Assembly (NCBI GenBank): GCA_003263775.1
Contig: JYJJ01000006.1
Span: 248,001 to 312,000 of the forward strand
DNA length: 64,000 nucleotides
Direction: 5' to 3'
Source: Vibrio maritimus
GTDB taxonomy: Bacteria; Pseudomonadota; Gammaproteobacteria; Enterobacterales; Vibrionaceae
Shown here in pieces: positions 41,345 to 51,514 of the stretch (its first letter is position 1; each line of letters begins with the position of its first letter). Position numbers and translations under genes: made by a program. Below the pieces are notes generated by a model. The model did no database searches. It was not told the origin of the DNA and saw nothing but the letters and a program-made list of their open reading frames with translations.

Positions 41345-43156
41345 CTATCGCCTTAGTGTATTGAAGCTGGGTTGATTGCGAACGACTTTTTCATGAACCT
41401 GCGTGTAGGTTTGCAGGTAGATGTCGTCTATTTGCTCGGCACTTGGGAAACTTTGTGAAAACTCGGGATGCTTATTATCAATAGATAGGCTTGCCGCCTC
41501 TATGATGTGAGCGATAAACATACGCGGATCTTCTAGGCCAATGGAGAGCCTCATGGTGGTTGGTTCTATCCCCGCCTCGGATAGCGCCGAATCACTAAGC
41601 TCTGAATGCGTGGTGAGCGCAGGGCATAGAGCAACGGTGTTGGTTTGCCCAAGGCTGACTTGCATGCCAATCGCTGGCTCTAGCATGTCAAAGAACTGCT
41701 TAAACACCTCTCGATTGATAGGCGCTCGATTGCCATTTCCTTCCATATCGATAGTGAATAGTGCTGCTGGCAAGCCCAAGTACATATTCTTCTGGCAATG
41801 AAGATAGTTATCGCTATCAGGGAGACCTGGGCAAGAGACATTGATATCTGGATGCGCATCGAAAATTTTAGCCAACGTTAGCGTATTGATGGTTTTTTGT
41901 ACCACACGCATCTCATAGGTTTTCATGCCATTTAGTACTTCGAACGCCTTGTCCGCATCGAGGAACGCGCCCTTAATATAGTAAACGTTCCAAAACAGTG
42001 AGTTATTCCACTCAATAGTCACTTCATCGCCATTAGGTTTAGTGAATGGAACATTCTCACCTTTAGGGATAAACATGGTTTCGTTTCGACCTATTACTAC
42101 ACCGGCGGTCGTTGTCCCTGAGCCAGCAAGCTCCTTGGTATAGGAGTGAATGACGTAGTCGGGGCGTTCCATAACATCGTCGCGTTTTAGTACTGGGTGT
42201 AACATCGGCGTACCAACGGTTGAGTCGACAATCACGTCCCAGCCGCGAGTGTGTGAGGCATGGCTAATGGCCGCGACGTCCAGCACGTATCCGTGAGGGT
42301 TACAAGGCGATTCTAGGTAGACGTAGATGCGTTTTCCGTTTGCTATGCGGTCTGCGTATTTCTCAGTCACTTCATCTAAGCGTTTGGCGAAGTCGTCACC
42401 AGAATAACCATCGACCCACTCAACTGCGACATTGAGATTCGACGGCTTAGCGAACCAATCTTCAAGCAATTGATACGAGCCACCATAGATGTTTCGAGAT
42501 GCCAGTACAATATCTTCATAGCCCAGCAGATGACTAAGTAGACCATCAATCGCTGCCATCCCGGAGTTGAAGTTCCAAGCAAGGTACTGATTTGCTCTTT
42601 CACCGGCTTCTAAGTCGACCATATGATTTGCAAGAGCAATAGACGTTGGGTTGAGCAGCCTTGAATAGATATCGTGCAATGGCTCTTTGCCGTTAAATGC
42701 GTCTTCAATCCATTCTGTACATGCGAAAAGGTAGGTTGCGGTGCGAGTGATTACTGGGCTTGCCGAGAAAATGGCGGCCACATTGTCAAAAATAGGGTAT
42801 GCCCCTTTGGATGCGAAGTTACCATTGTTGGTAGCGATTGATTGGTAGGTGGCGCGCATTGGGTTTTGCAGATTGTCTAGGATCTTGGCGATTTGAAACG
42901 ACAAAAATCGTTTGGCATTAAACCATGCGATGCGATCGCTTTTATCGAGATCAGATAGGCCTTCGACGGTGATTGCCCAAAGATCATGAGTCTTGTTGTT
43001 CGCTTTGTATAAGGTCGTTGCAAGCTCGACCAGCGACATTCCGTATTCACTGTTCGGATCGATTCCAAAATGCTGGGCTTGCTCTATTGCCAAGGCCTCT
43101 GCTTGTTCGTGTTTGGTTGTTTTTCTTAGAGGGCTGAGTTGAGTCGAGGTATTCAT
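41345..43156 (-). CDS. Cys/Met-metabolism PLP-dependent enzyme with long N-terminal extension
   Basis: A 603-residue fold-type I PLP enzyme related to cystathionine gamma-synthase and methionine gamma-lyase. PLP Lys341 lies in HSYTKELAGSGTTTAG, with preceding AWNFNSGMAAIDGLLSHLL, YLESPCNPHGYVLDV and VDSTVGTPML segments. Normal members have about 400 residues; here about 170 residues precede the core. Divergence from an Lrp/AsnC gene over a 132-base region suggests amino-acid-responsive control. The reaction could be gamma-elimination of methionine or a related sulfur compound. The substrate is not certain. Confidence 0.8.
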   Translation of the reverse strand: MNTSTQLSPLRKTTKHEQAEALAIEQAQHFGIDPNSEYGMSLVELATTLYKANNKTHDLWAITVEGLSDLDKSDRIAWFNAKRFLSFQIAKILDNLQNPMRATYQSIATNNGNFASKGAYPIFDNVAAIFSASPVITRTATYLFACTEWIEDAFNGKEPLHDIYSRLLNPTSIALANHMVDLEAGERANQYLAWNFNSGMAAIDGLLSHLLGYEDIVLASRNIYGGSYQLLEDWFAKPSNLNVAVEWVDGYSGDDFAKRLDEVTEKYADRIANGKRIYVYLESPCNPHGYVLDVAAISHASHTRGWDVIVDSTVGTPMLHPVLKRDDVMERPDYVIHSYTKELAGSGTTTAGVVIGRNETMFIPKGENVPFTKPNGDEVTIEWNNSLFWNVYYIKGAFLDADKAFEVLNGMKTYEMRVVQKTINTLTLAKIFDAHPDINVSCPGLPDSDNYLHCQKNMYLGLPAALFTIDMEGNGNRAPINREVFKQFFDMLEPAIGMQVSLGQTNTVALCPALTTHSELSDSALSEAGIEPTTMRLSIGLEDPRMFIAHIIEAASLSIDNKHPEFSQSFPSAEQIDDIYLQTYTQVHEKVVRNQPSFNTLRR

Positions 43157-43288
43157 ATTTCCATCCTTTATTTTACCTCTTAAAAGTTTAGTGTTATAAA
43201 AATGTTAATGATTGCGATGTGCCAACTAATCACGGATTGTGGCGCAATAATATTGCGTGAATTTGGTTAACTTTGAAGGAATCTGCCA

Positions 43289-43744
43289 ATGGATGAGATT
43301 GATAAGAAGATATTGAAGGAGCTTCAAAGCAACGCTCGATTAAGTAATCAAGAGCTTGCCGATCGCATCGCTCTGTCACCGTCTCCCTGCCTTCGCAGAG
43401 TAAGGGCATTGGAGAAACAGGGTATTATTCGTGGCTATCACGCGAGTGTCGATCAAGAGGCATGTGGTTTGCCAGTTAACGTCTTTGTGCTGGTTAAGCT
43501 TGAAAAACCTACCGAGGATAATATGCGTGATTTTGAACAGCACATTGAAGCAATGGACGAGGTTCTAGAGTGCTTTTTGATGACAGGTAATCACGACTAT
43601 TTACTGCATGTGGTGAGTGGGTCACTGAAAACCTATGAGCAGTTTATTCGTCGCCAACTTACTCCGCTTCCCAATATTGCTTCTATTGAATCAAGCTTTG
43701 CATTCGGGCAAGTAAAGCGGAAGACGAAGCTTCCAATAAACTAA
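43289..43744 (+). CDS. Lrp/AsnC-family transcriptional regulator
   Basis: A 151-residue regulator with an N-terminal HTH (DEIDKKILKELQSNARLSNQ, then ELADRIALSPSPCLRRV) and a C-terminal RAM ligand domain (VFVLVKLEKPTED, and ECFLMTGNHDYLLHVV). The GNHDYLL segment is where feast/famine regulators bind amino acids. It is divergent from the PLP lyase gene and is most likely its regulator. Close relatives often control amino-acid degradation. Confidence 0.9.
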   Translation: MDEIDKKILKELQSNARLSNQELADRIALSPSPCLRRVRALEKQGIIRGYHASVDQEACGLPVNVFVLVKLEKPTEDNMRDFEQHIEAMDEVLECFLMTGNHDYLLHVVSGSLKTYEQFIRRQLTPLPNIASIESSFAFGQVKRKTKLPIN

Positions 43745-44204
43745 AGCTTCAAGCGTGCAATCGTCGAACGCGCTATTGATGGTTGCGGTTGCATTACAGG
43801 TGCTTGGCGCGACTCAATACCAAATTACTGATAAATATGGCACATTGGCACGTATGTTTGGTCGATAGTTATCATGTCAGCACGCAACAATTTTTGGGGC
43901 TGATTTTTCTCGTCAAATAAGAAACAGCTGTGAACTAAGACCCAAAGTCGTTTTTTTATGTCGCAGTGCTATGTTGGTTATAAGCCAATCAAATACCTCA
44001 CTCGGCTCTTTTTTGCGAAGTGGTTTTCGCTTCTTGTTTTACGAGAATTTTTAAGTCTTACCTTTTAAAATCATCAGCTTACTATCACATTTGTCAGTAG
44101 TATTGATATGGTGCTAGGATATCTTTTTGTAATACAATTGTTAGTTTAGTTATTAAAAGAGAGAGACATGCAGGATGCGTGTCGGTTGTTCTCATTGAGT
44201 GATA
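43745..44204. other. 460-base AT-rich region without a supported gene
   Basis: No credible complete gene is visible. A short open stretch ends at 43869 with MVAVALQVLGATQYQITDKY and then GTLARMFGR. It is hydrophobic at first and could be a remnant or chance reading, and it lacks a ribosome site. The segment nearest the PAS/GGDEF gene is AT-rich and may hold its promoter. Confidence 0.45.
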
Positions 44205-45109
44205 ATGAAAAAGTCAGAAACCCTTCAAAATATCTCTAATAATCAAAGTCATGCACTGCTTAGTGCTCTTCCTTACAATGCGTTTGTGTTTACTGAGCAA
44301 GGCGATTGTATCGAGGCGTTTGTTGGCAATGAAGCCACGGTAACGAGTTTTGATTACAAATCGCTGGTTGGATTGAGTCTAAAGCAGATGTTGTCTCCTG
44401 AACTCGCTAAGCGACTTCAAAACCACATCAATAAGGCTATCAAATCTGATCTGACCGAGACAATCGTCCATCCTGTAAGCGCTGCAGATTTAGCGCCGGA
44501 GTTTCAGACCTTAACGGGGCCGAGTGAGACGCTCTGGTTTGAAGGAAAAGCGACCCGAATCTCGAGTTGGGAAGGGGGGCCAGTGCGGTGATGTGGCTGA
44601 GCAGTGATATCACTTTGACCATTAGCCGAGAGCAAAAAATTAAAGCGTTGATTGAAATGGACGCGCTAACCGGTGCTCGCAGTCGTCGTTCGCTGCTTAA
44701 AGATTTGCGTCGCGCCTTTAAACAAAAAGATTCTGCGTCGTTGACGTACTCTTTGTTGTATGCAGAAGTGCGTGATTACCCTATTTATAAAAGGGATTAT
44801 GGACTGGTACACAGTGAAAGCTTACTCAAACAGTTGAGTGAGTTTCTTCAGCAGCACCTTTGTCCACCAAACAAACTATACCGTTTTGAAGGCAGTGACT
44901 TTGTCGCATTATTGCCAAACACAGGCTACAAAGAAGCTTGTAGCATGGCAAAGAAAATCACCGAGAAGTTGATTACGACAGAGATGGAAATTGGTCAAAA
45001 CGCTTTGGTTATTCCGATTGATATAGGCGTTTCTCAAAGTCGCGCGGATATTGATACACGACCACTTGATGTGCTGTATCGTGCCAGTTCCAACATAGGA
45101 AAAAGTTAG
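44205..45109 (+). CDS. PAS-GGDEF-like signalling protein with degenerate catalytic motif (frameshifted as read)
   Basis: The N-terminal half (about residues 1-130) resembles a PAS sensor (LLSALPYNAFVFTEQGDCIEAF, then SLVGLSLKQMLSPELAKRL). The C-terminal half is a GGDEF-type domain (EMDALTGARSRRSLLKDLRRAF). One G added to the GGGGGG at 44574-44579 joins them through SSWEGGASAVMWLSSDITL to 301 residues. The signature site reads FEGSDFVALL instead of GGDEF, so diguanylate cyclase activity is doubtful. It may be a non-catalytic GTP or c-di-GMP sensor. The start at 44205 is preferred over the GTG at 44199. It is cytoplasmic; no membrane segment is seen. Confidence 0.75.
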
Positions 45110-45174
45110 TTAGGAAGGTGTTCGTTTTTAATACATTGCAGCGTAATGGCTCGTACTTCAAAGCATAATAAAAG

Positions 45175-45194
45175 ACCCCGCCTAGCAGCGGGGT
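45175..45194. terminator. Possible terminator after the PAS/GGDEF gene
   Basis: A 7-bp GC-rich stem (ACCCCGC / GCGGGGT) with a 6-base loop lies 65 bases beyond the stop. It lacks a clear U-tract on either strand. Confidence 0.5.
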
Positions 45195-45311
45195 TGGTCA
45201 AAGCGGTTGTTACGATTTACGTAAAAAGACCATAAGTTACCAATAGTGAGCCTGTGAAGTCTCAAATAAACAGGCTCTAGGTGTTTTGAATGCGTTCACG
45301 GTAACCGGGGG

Positions 45312-46499
45312 TTAGTTAAACGCACGAGCAAGAACACCATTCCCTTGATATTGGTAATGAGCAGAATCATTACTGACAAACACCGATTCGCCAGGTTTTA
45401 ATACAACTTGGTTGTCTGATGACGATACGGTCACTTCGCCTTCTACACAGAACAGTATCTCGGCACTGCGCAAGTATTGACGTTGGACTTCTTGGTTAGA
45501 TTGAATAATGTCAAACCCAAAGTCGTCCACTGGAATAGGGTAACTAAGCCTGCCTGATTTGTTCACAGGGTTAAGTCGGATATCTTCTGGCTTGATAGGC
45601 TGAAACTTAACGTTGTCGATAAGTTCCGGCACGTCGATGTACTTCGGTGTTAAGCCTGCGCGCAGAACATTGTCTGAACTTGCCATGATCTCTAGGCCGG
45701 TTCCCTCTACATAAGCATGAGGGGTTTCGGCATGCAAAAACATCGCTTCACCGGGTGCGAGTTCAACCGTGTTGAGCATCAATGGTGCAAACAGGCCAAT
45801 GTCATCGGCGTAGTGCTGATAGAAACTCTGGCTATAAGACAAAGCTTCTCTAACCATCAAACTTTTTGCGGGTCTCTCGTAAGCGGCATAAAGCTCCTGC
45901 AGTGCTTGCTGCTTATCGTCTCCGCTAAGAGACATAATCTCGGTGAAAAAGCGTTTCAGACCATCACTCGTTTGATTGTTCGCCAAAGCCGTCACCTGCG
46001 GCTCAAGTGTGTCAATGCCAATGGAGTCAAACAAGCGAACGATGTCTTCGATTGGTCGAAAGCCATTCATCGCCTTGTAGAAAGTGAGTGCATAAACCAG
46101 TTCAGGTTTGTGGTTCGGATCCTTGTAATTGCGGTTGGCGGCATCAAGCGGAATACCTTGGGCATTCTCACGTTCGAAGCCTAATTCAGACTTGTGCTTG
46201 TTAGGGTGCACTTGAATCGATAGTGGCGTTTCTGCAGCAAGCACTTTAAACAAGTACGGTAGCTCCCCAAATCGGTTGGTTGTGTAGTCACCGAGGGCTT
46301 TTTGTTTGTCACTGGCAATATAGTCTGCGAGTGAAGAGCCAGAGTCTTCAAGCACCGAACTACCATTAGTATGGGCGCCCATCCAGATTTCAGCTTGAGG
46401 TTCATTTTTTGGGTTTTCAATGCCAAACAGCTCAGTGATGGAGGTTTTGCTTCCCCACGCATAGTGCTTGATGTCATTGCTAAGTTTTACTAGAGACAT
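45312..46499 (-). CDS. manA: Mannose-6-phosphate isomerase, class I, second copy
   Basis: Converts mannose-6-P to fructose-6-P. The protein is complete, with LSIQVHPNKHKSELG and HAETPHAYVEGTGLEIMASSDNVLRAGLTPKYID. The start is placed at the ATG at 46499 (395 residues); the in-frame TTG at 46514 is less likely. It lies 57 bases after mngB and is the last gene of the mannosylglycerate operon, processing mannose released by MngB. It is distinct from the other manA at 37442. Confidence 0.93.
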   Translation of the reverse strand: MSLVKLSNDIKHYAWGSKTSITELFGIENPKNEPQAEIWMGAHTNGSSVLEDSGSSLADYIASDKQKALGDYTTNRFGELPYLFKVLAAETPLSIQVHPNKHKSELGFERENAQGIPLDAANRNYKDPNHKPELVYALTFYKAMNGFRPIEDIVRLFDSIGIDTLEPQVTALANNQTSDGLKRFFTEIMSLSGDDKQQALQELYAAYERPAKSLMVREALSYSQSFYQHYADDIGLFAPLMLNTVELAPGEAMFLHAETPHAYVEGTGLEIMASSDNVLRAGLTPKYIDVPELIDNVKFQPIKPEDIRLNPVNKSGRLSYPIPVDDFGFDIIQSNQEVQRQYLRSAEILFCVEGEVTVSSSDNQVVLKPGESVFVSNDSAHYQYQGNGVLARAFN

Positions 46500-46556
46500 G
46501 TGTTTATCTACCAATCAGCGATGGGTGGCTCCCTCTAGTGAGGGAGCTGGTGGATG

Positions 46557-49196
46557 TTAGAACTTGATTTGGAAGCTTCGAGCTTGGCAAGGTTTCAGCT
46601 CACCGAACGATTGCATTGCTACATTCGTTTCGCGCACACGTTCATCTAGACTCACCTCTCGCCATGACGTTACTGGTTGAGTAAAGTCAATGTGGTCTTC
46701 GATGCAGCCCGTCTCTGCTGGGTTGTAAACACGTAGAATCAGTGCGTCGTCATCCTCAGCTTTCTTGAGGACACTCAGAACCGCGCCTTTCTTGCCCTTG
46801 TTGAGTAGCGAGTACGTCAGCGGTTTATCTTGCTCACCTACGTTAAGCTTCATCGCGTTGTATGGGATCTTGTTGTAGCACTGGATTGGCGTCACATTGT
46901 CACGAGCCTCGGCCATGAGGTTGGCGTCGATGTGATTACCCGCAAAACCAAACAGTGCGAACTCACATACAATCTTGCCGCGTGTTTGTGAGTCTGGTGT
47001 TGGGATCTTAATACCAGACGGTCGACCAGGGCGAAGCAGCAGGTTTTCTTTACCAAGCACGCCTACGCCGCGGAACAGAGTGAGTGCGAAGGTGTCGCGC
47101 TGCTCATTGCCTTGGCTCGAAATCACTTCGAACTCACGCAGACCATTGGTCATCAGTGCCATGCCGCCCTTTTGGTTTTCTACCGCAGCAAAATTCATAA
47201 GCTGGTACACAGGCACTGGTGCCTCTTTCCAGCCTTCTTGCTCCCACACGTCCATTGCTGGGTCGTTAGTTGGACGAGTAATCAAACCAAATTGGTTGTC
47301 CGCAACCACAGTCTCAGAAACAAACGGAGTCGGTACCAGCACGCGAACACGGTGATCATCAGCTTGGTTGTCCATTTCCATGCGAACTTCGATGCGGCGT
47401 GAACCTTGTTTGAGCACCACTTGGCAGTTCATATCAACGAAGCCGTTTTGCCCTACACGCGCCTCGCGTTCTTCAAGGTTTGCTGGGACGTTCATGCGTG
47501 TTTTGATTGTTGCAACAGACTGGAAACCTTCGTGTTTGATGCTGGTTTCAACATCAAACTCATCGGAATACAGGAGCCACTCTTTACGAGATGGTGAGTA
47601 GTCGTACTCATCACCATCGTCTGAGCCGTCTTCCACGCGCAGCACTTGGTCGAAGGTCATTTGCGTTTCTTTGTCCAGCACGGTTAGGGTACCGTTGCTG
47701 TTCACAGAGATTTGGTAGAACTCATTCTCAAGGTATTCTGACGTCGACTTCACGGTTTTTTGTGTGCCGTCTTGGCTACCTTGAATATGCAGCGTGGTAA
47801 AGCCCATCGCAGGCACTGTATATTTGATCTGGATATCGTACTCAATGAATGGGTCGTAGTTGCCATAGTGAACGATTTGACGGTCAATCTTACCTGGGTC
47901 AATCACACGCTGGTCTTGAATGAAATACTCAACTGGGTTGCCTTCATCATCAAACAGGTTGAATCTATCAGTGCGGATAGTGATGGTAGTGTTGATCACC
48001 TCTTCACGCTCGTATGGTGATAGGTTAAAGAACGCCAGTTTGTCACAACCTTCGCGCGCTGGCATATGGTCAACGATCTTACGCTTATAGAAAGTGATCA
48101 GGTTGGTCGCCATATCGTCGGCAAGAATGTAGCGGTTCAGGATCTCTGCATGAACTTTGTCTGAGCAGCAGCAACCAATAGAATCGTGGGCATGGTTCTT
48201 CATGCTCTCTTTCCACATCTTCTCGATAAGACCGTGGTGGTACTCAAAACCCAGTGTCCAAGCGATCGCAGCAAGCGGCTCTAGGATATTAACGATCTTA
48301 TTTTCTACTTCTGCGTGGATCAGTTTGATGTCCATACGAGTCGAAGATATTGTGCGGTGAACACGCATGTACTTACCGTCGTTAAACTCACCTTTGATGG
48401 TATCTAGGCTGTCACGCTCTTCGCGGATTCGGTCGAAGACTTCTTCGAAGCGGCTCATAACAAACTCACGATTTGGGTAGATTTCACGTAGTTTGTCCAT
48501 CACCTCAAAGATGTCTTTTTGAATTGGCATCTGGTCGTGACCGTTTGGCAATAGGATGTCTTTGGTCACAGAAGGCTTTTCAAGCACAGGGAAGTATTTA
48601 TCTAGACGAGCACGCAAACCTTCTTCGTCTTGTGGTAGATACTTACCAATCGCGTAACCAAGAGGCAGCACCTGAGCCATGACTTCAGAGCCGTCGTTTG
48701 ATTGCCACAAGAATTCCGTTTTGTCGGTACCGTGACGCTCAGAGCAGCCGCGCCAGAACATGGCAGTGTCGATATCAAAACCGTTGTAGATCATAGGCAG
48801 CTGCGAGCTCATTGAGAATGAGTCTGGCAGGTAGCCTATCTTCATGGGTTCTCCCAGCGCAAGACAGTCACGCATTCCGTAAAGCATGTTGCGAACAATG
48901 GACTCACCAGAGACTTGCATGGTGTCAGTTTGTGAGTACCAAGGACCAACAATCAGTTTGCCAGCCTCAACCAGTGCTTTTACTCGCTCTTTGTTCTCTG
49001 GCTTGATAGCAAAGTAATCTTCAAGAACCGCAGTCTGACCATCCAGTACGTAGTATTTGTACTCAGGGTCATTTTCCAGACGCTGCATGATTTCTTCCAT
49101 ATTGTTCACAAGTAGAATGCGAGATTCTTCTGTTGTGAAATACCATTCACGATCCCAGTGCATGTGAGGAGTGATATGAACGCGAGATGTAGTCAT
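46557..49196 (-). CDS. mngB: Alpha-mannosidase, mannosylglycerate hydrolase (GH38)
   Basis: A cytoplasmic zinc-dependent GH38 enzyme hydrolysing phosphorylated 2-O-alpha-mannosyl-D-glycerate to mannose-6-P and glycerate. The start at 49196 ([20 protein letters not shown]) matches the known MngB N-terminus; the frame is open upstream to 49247. HMHWDREW supplies zinc ligands His13 and Asp15, [13 protein letters not shown] holds the nucleophile Asp, and [13 protein letters not shown] supplies further ligands. It has about 879 residues. It is downstream of the PTS permease gene mngA and upstream of manA. Confidence 0.93.
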   Translation of the reverse strand: MTTSRVHITPHMHWDREWYFTTEESRILLVNNMEEIMQRLENDPEYKYYVLDGQTAVLEDYFAIKPENKERVKALVEAGKLIVGPWYSQTDTMQVSGESIVRNMLYGMRDCLALGEPMKIGYLPDSFSMSSQLPMIYNGFDIDTAMFWRGCSERHGTDKTEFLWQSNDGSEVMAQVLPLGYAIGKYLPQDEEGLRARLDKYFPVLEKPSVTKDILLPNGHDQMPIQKDIFEVMDKLREIYPNREFVMSRFEEVFDRIREERDSLDTIKGEFNDGKYMRVHRTISSTRMDIKLIHAEVENKIVNILEPLAAIAWTLGFEYHHGLIEKMWKESMKNHAHDSIGCCCSDKVHAEILNRYILADDMATNLITFYKRKIVDHMPAREGCDKLAFFNLSPYEREEVINTTITIRTDRFNLFDDEGNPVEYFIQDQRVIDPGKIDRQIVHYGNYDPFIEYDIQIKYTVPAMGFTTLHIQGSQDGTQKTVKSTSEYLENEFYQISVNSNGTLTVLDKETQMTFDQVLRVEDGSDDGDEYDYSPSRKEWLLYSDEFDVETSIKHEGFQSVATIKTRMNVPANLEEREARVGQNGFVDMNCQVVLKQGSRRIEVRMEMDNQADDHRVRVLVPTPFVSETVVADNQFGLITRPTNDPAMDVWEQEGWKEAPVPVYQLMNFAAVENQKGGMALMTNGLREFEVISSQGNEQRDTFALTLFRGVGVLGKENLLLRPGRPSGIKIPTPDSQTRGKIVCEFALFGFAGNHIDANLMAEARDNVTPIQCYNKIPYNAMKLNVGEQDKPLTYSLLNKGKKGAVLSVLKKAEDDDALILRVYNPAETGCIEDHIDFTQPVTSWREVSLDERVRETNVAMQSFGELKPCQARSFQIKF

Positions 49197-49276
49197 TGTG
49201 TTAACCTTTGGACTGCTTTGCAGTGAGTTTAAATTCTTTAATATCAAGGGATTGATTGCATATGAGTGCTGATTTA

Positions 49277-49298
49277 GGGCACAGAAATACCCGTGCCC
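49277..49298. promoter_or_regulatory. Intergenic hairpin between mngA and mngB
   Basis: GGGCAC (49277-49282) and GTGCCC (49293-49298) form a 6-bp stem with a 10-base loop in the roughly 140-base gap between the two genes. Such a hairpin may set relative transcript levels of permease and hydrolase. No U-tract is clear. Confidence 0.4.
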
Positions 49299-49339
49299 TT
49301 CAGCTTATTGATTAATAATTGTTGATTAGTTTTGAGCAG

Positions 49340-51259
49340 CTACCTGGCTTCAAATTTGCCCTTTTTTACGGCATGCGCTCTCCAGGCAAGCAAGGTGACG
49401 GTTGAGATTGCTGTACCCACTAGGGCTGCGCCAAACCAGATGGCTGCCGCCATGAAGCTACCGATGCCTGCATCGTGCAGTAGGAAGATTGAGAAGATGC
49501 CAGCACCCGGAGTCGATAGACCAATACCCGCAGCGCCAATCATTGCACCCGTTACGATTGAACCTAGTAGGAACGAACCGATAACGCGGATAGGGTCTTC
49601 AATCGCCATTGGAATCGCACCTTCAGTAATACCTGCTAAGCCGAGCAACCAAGTTGATTTACCTGTTTCAATCTCAAAGTCTTTAAATAGTCGTGGAGCA
49701 AGCATGGTTGAAGCCGTCACTGTGAACGCCGATACCATTTTCACTGAGCCGAAGATTGCGTACGGACCGTAAACACCGTTTGCCATCGCACCCAAACAGA
49801 AGGCATAAGCCGCTTTGTTTACCGGACCGCCAAGGTCGAACGATACGAAGCAACCGATCACAGCACCTAGCAGAAGGGCGTTGGTACCAGACATACCGTT
49901 TAGCCAGTCTGTTAGACCTTGGTTTAGCCAAGCTACTGGCTTACCAATAACGAACAGCATCAAAGAGCCAGCAACTAGGGTGCCGATAACAGGGTAAAGG
50001 TAGAACGTTAGGAAGCCGTTGAAAGCAGGGCTTAGACGTACATTTTCTTTCACCCAGCGCATTAGGTAACCGGCGATCAAACCACCCACAACACCACCGA
50101 GGAAGCCTGAACCGATAAGGTTCGCGGCAATACCAGCGGCAAAACCTGGACCTAATGCTGGTTTATCAGCAAGCGAGTAAGCGGTATAAGCCGCAAGTAC
50201 AGGAACCATTAAGGTGCCTAGCAGACCACCACCAAGCTTGCGGTACATCCATAGCCAAGAACCATCGGTTGCGTACAGCTCTTGCAAGTCAAAAATTTGT
50301 GCAATAAGAACGGCGACTGCTAGAACGGTACCGCCAGCAACGATGAGCGGAACGGCATAAGAAATACCTGAAAGCAGCGCTTGTTTTAGCTCCGTTTTCA
50401 GCGGAAGTTTTTTCGGTTTGTCGTCAGTCGCAATGGTGCGATCTGCGCCTGTACCATTTTTGCCTGCCTCGATGGCTTCGTTGAGAATTCGCTCAGAGTG
50501 TTTAATAGGCTCAGCAACGGGTACTTCGACACGCGGAATACCGTTAAAGCGTTCAACTTCTTTGATCGCTACCTCTGCAGCAAACACGACGGCTGTGGCG
50601 TTGTTCAATTGCTCAGCGGTCAAACGATCTTCGATGCCGTTTGCACCTTGCTTCTCTACATAAACCTTATATCCAAGCTTGTGGCCTGTTTTTTCAAGGT
50701 ATTCAGCTGCCATGTAAGTATGCGCAATGCCAGCAGGACAAGCAGTAACACAAATAATGGTCGGTGCATTTGTATCTAAGTTGTCTTGTTCTTGAGTGGT
50801 TTCTTCTTTTTCAGACAACAAAGTTAGAATTTGTTCTGAAGTTGTAGCATTAAGAACGGCTTGACGCACATCGTCATCAACGAGCGTTGTCGTTAGCTCG
50901 GTAAGCAGGTGCATGTGCGTTGAGCCAGCTTCTGCATTGGGGATCGCAATCAGAAAGATGAGGTTAACGTCTTCTTCTTCGTCGATACCTTGCCATTTTA
51001 GATCGCTTGATAGTGTTGCAACCGCAAAGGCTGCTTCTTTTACGGCATCCGTTTTACCATGTGGTACCGCTAAGCCTTCGCCAAGTGCTGTTGGTCCTTG
51101 CGCCTCGCGTTCAAATACCGCTTTTAGGTATTCTTCTTTATTGTGAAGTTTGCCTTGTAGATATAGTTGTTCGGCAAGAGCTTCTATCGCTGCATCGCGA
51201 CTTTCAAAAGTCGTTTGTAGGTTAATCAGCGATGGGTTGGTCAGAGATGTTAGGTTCAT
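49340..51259 (-). CDS. mngA: PTS permease EIIABC, mannosylglycerate type
   Basis: A fructose-family phosphotransferase permease of 639 residues: EIIA (about 1-145, phospho-His67 in GLAVPHGKTDAV), EIIB (about 165-265, phospho-Cys174 in VTACPAGIAHTYMAAEYLEK) and a membrane EIIC (about 290-630, SGISYAVPLIVAGG, then GGVVGGLIAGYLMRW). It imports and phosphorylates the sugar. The assignment to 2-O-alpha-mannosylglycerate rests on adjacent mngB, manA and divergent mngR. It could otherwise have been called fruA. Confidence 0.9.
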   Translation of the reverse strand: MNLTSLTNPSLINLQTTFESRDAAIEALAEQLYLQGKLHNKEEYLKAVFEREAQGPTALGEGLAVPHGKTDAVKEAAFAVATLSSDLKWQGIDEEEDVNLIFLIAIPNAEAGSTHMHLLTELTTTLVDDDVRQAVLNATTSEQILTLLSEKEETTQEQDNLDTNAPTIICVTACPAGIAHTYMAAEYLEKTGHKLGYKVYVEKQGANGIEDRLTAEQLNNATAVVFAAEVAIKEVERFNGIPRVEVPVAEPIKHSERILNEAIEAGKNGTGADRTIATDDKPKKLPLKTELKQALLSGISYAVPLIVAGGTVLAVAVLIAQIFDLQELYATDGSWLWMYRKLGGGLLGTLMVPVLAAYTAYSLADKPALGPGFAAGIAANLIGSGFLGGVVGGLIAGYLMRWVKENVRLSPAFNGFLTFYLYPVIGTLVAGSLMLFVIGKPVAWLNQGLTDWLNGMSGTNALLLGAVIGCFVSFDLGGPVNKAAYAFCLGAMANGVYGPYAIFGSVKMVSAFTVTASTMLAPRLFKDFEIETGKSTWLLGLAGITEGAIPMAIEDPIRVIGSFLLGSIVTGAMIGAAGIGLSTPGAGIFSIFLLHDAGIGSFMAAAIWFGAALVGTAISTVTLLAWRAHAVKKGKFEAR

Positions 51260-51514
51260 AACTTTTGTCCCATTGTTACATTCATCTATTGTTGTCCCGT
51301 CAACAATGGCTAAATAATACCTCTTTAATACAAATGATCCATGATGGAGATCTCATTTATTGATAAATATGTATTGTTGTTGTATTTAAATCTCATCTTT
51401 TTGTAGTAACAATTGCTTGTCATTATTCGATCAATTCGTATCATATGACTAAATATAGTTAATGATGGGTCTGCACGCTCCATCAAGAACATCGTTATGT
51501 CAGTAGAGGTTTGT
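51260..51514. promoter_or_regulatory. mngA-mngR divergent control region
   Basis: An AT-rich divergent promoter region. Inverted copies AATACAA (51327-51333) and TTGTATT (51380-51386), the second following GTATTGTTG, are possible MngR half-sites, since GntR proteins of this group favour TGTATTA/TAATACA-like dyads. No site is proven. Confidence 0.35.

Noticed and set aside
43784..43869. Possible small gene MVAVALQVLGATQYQITDKY before the PAS/GGDEF gene
   Set aside because: It has no ribosome site, is only about 29 codons long, and no partner or homologue is recognised. It is recorded only as intergenic content.
45717..46184. 155-residue ORF opposite the second manA
   Set aside because: It is a shadow frame antisense to a complete, motif-bearing manA gene.
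49332..49772. 146-residue ORF opposite mngA
   Set aside because: It is antisense to the conserved EIIC domain of mngA, where low-complexity membrane codons commonly leave the opposite frame open.
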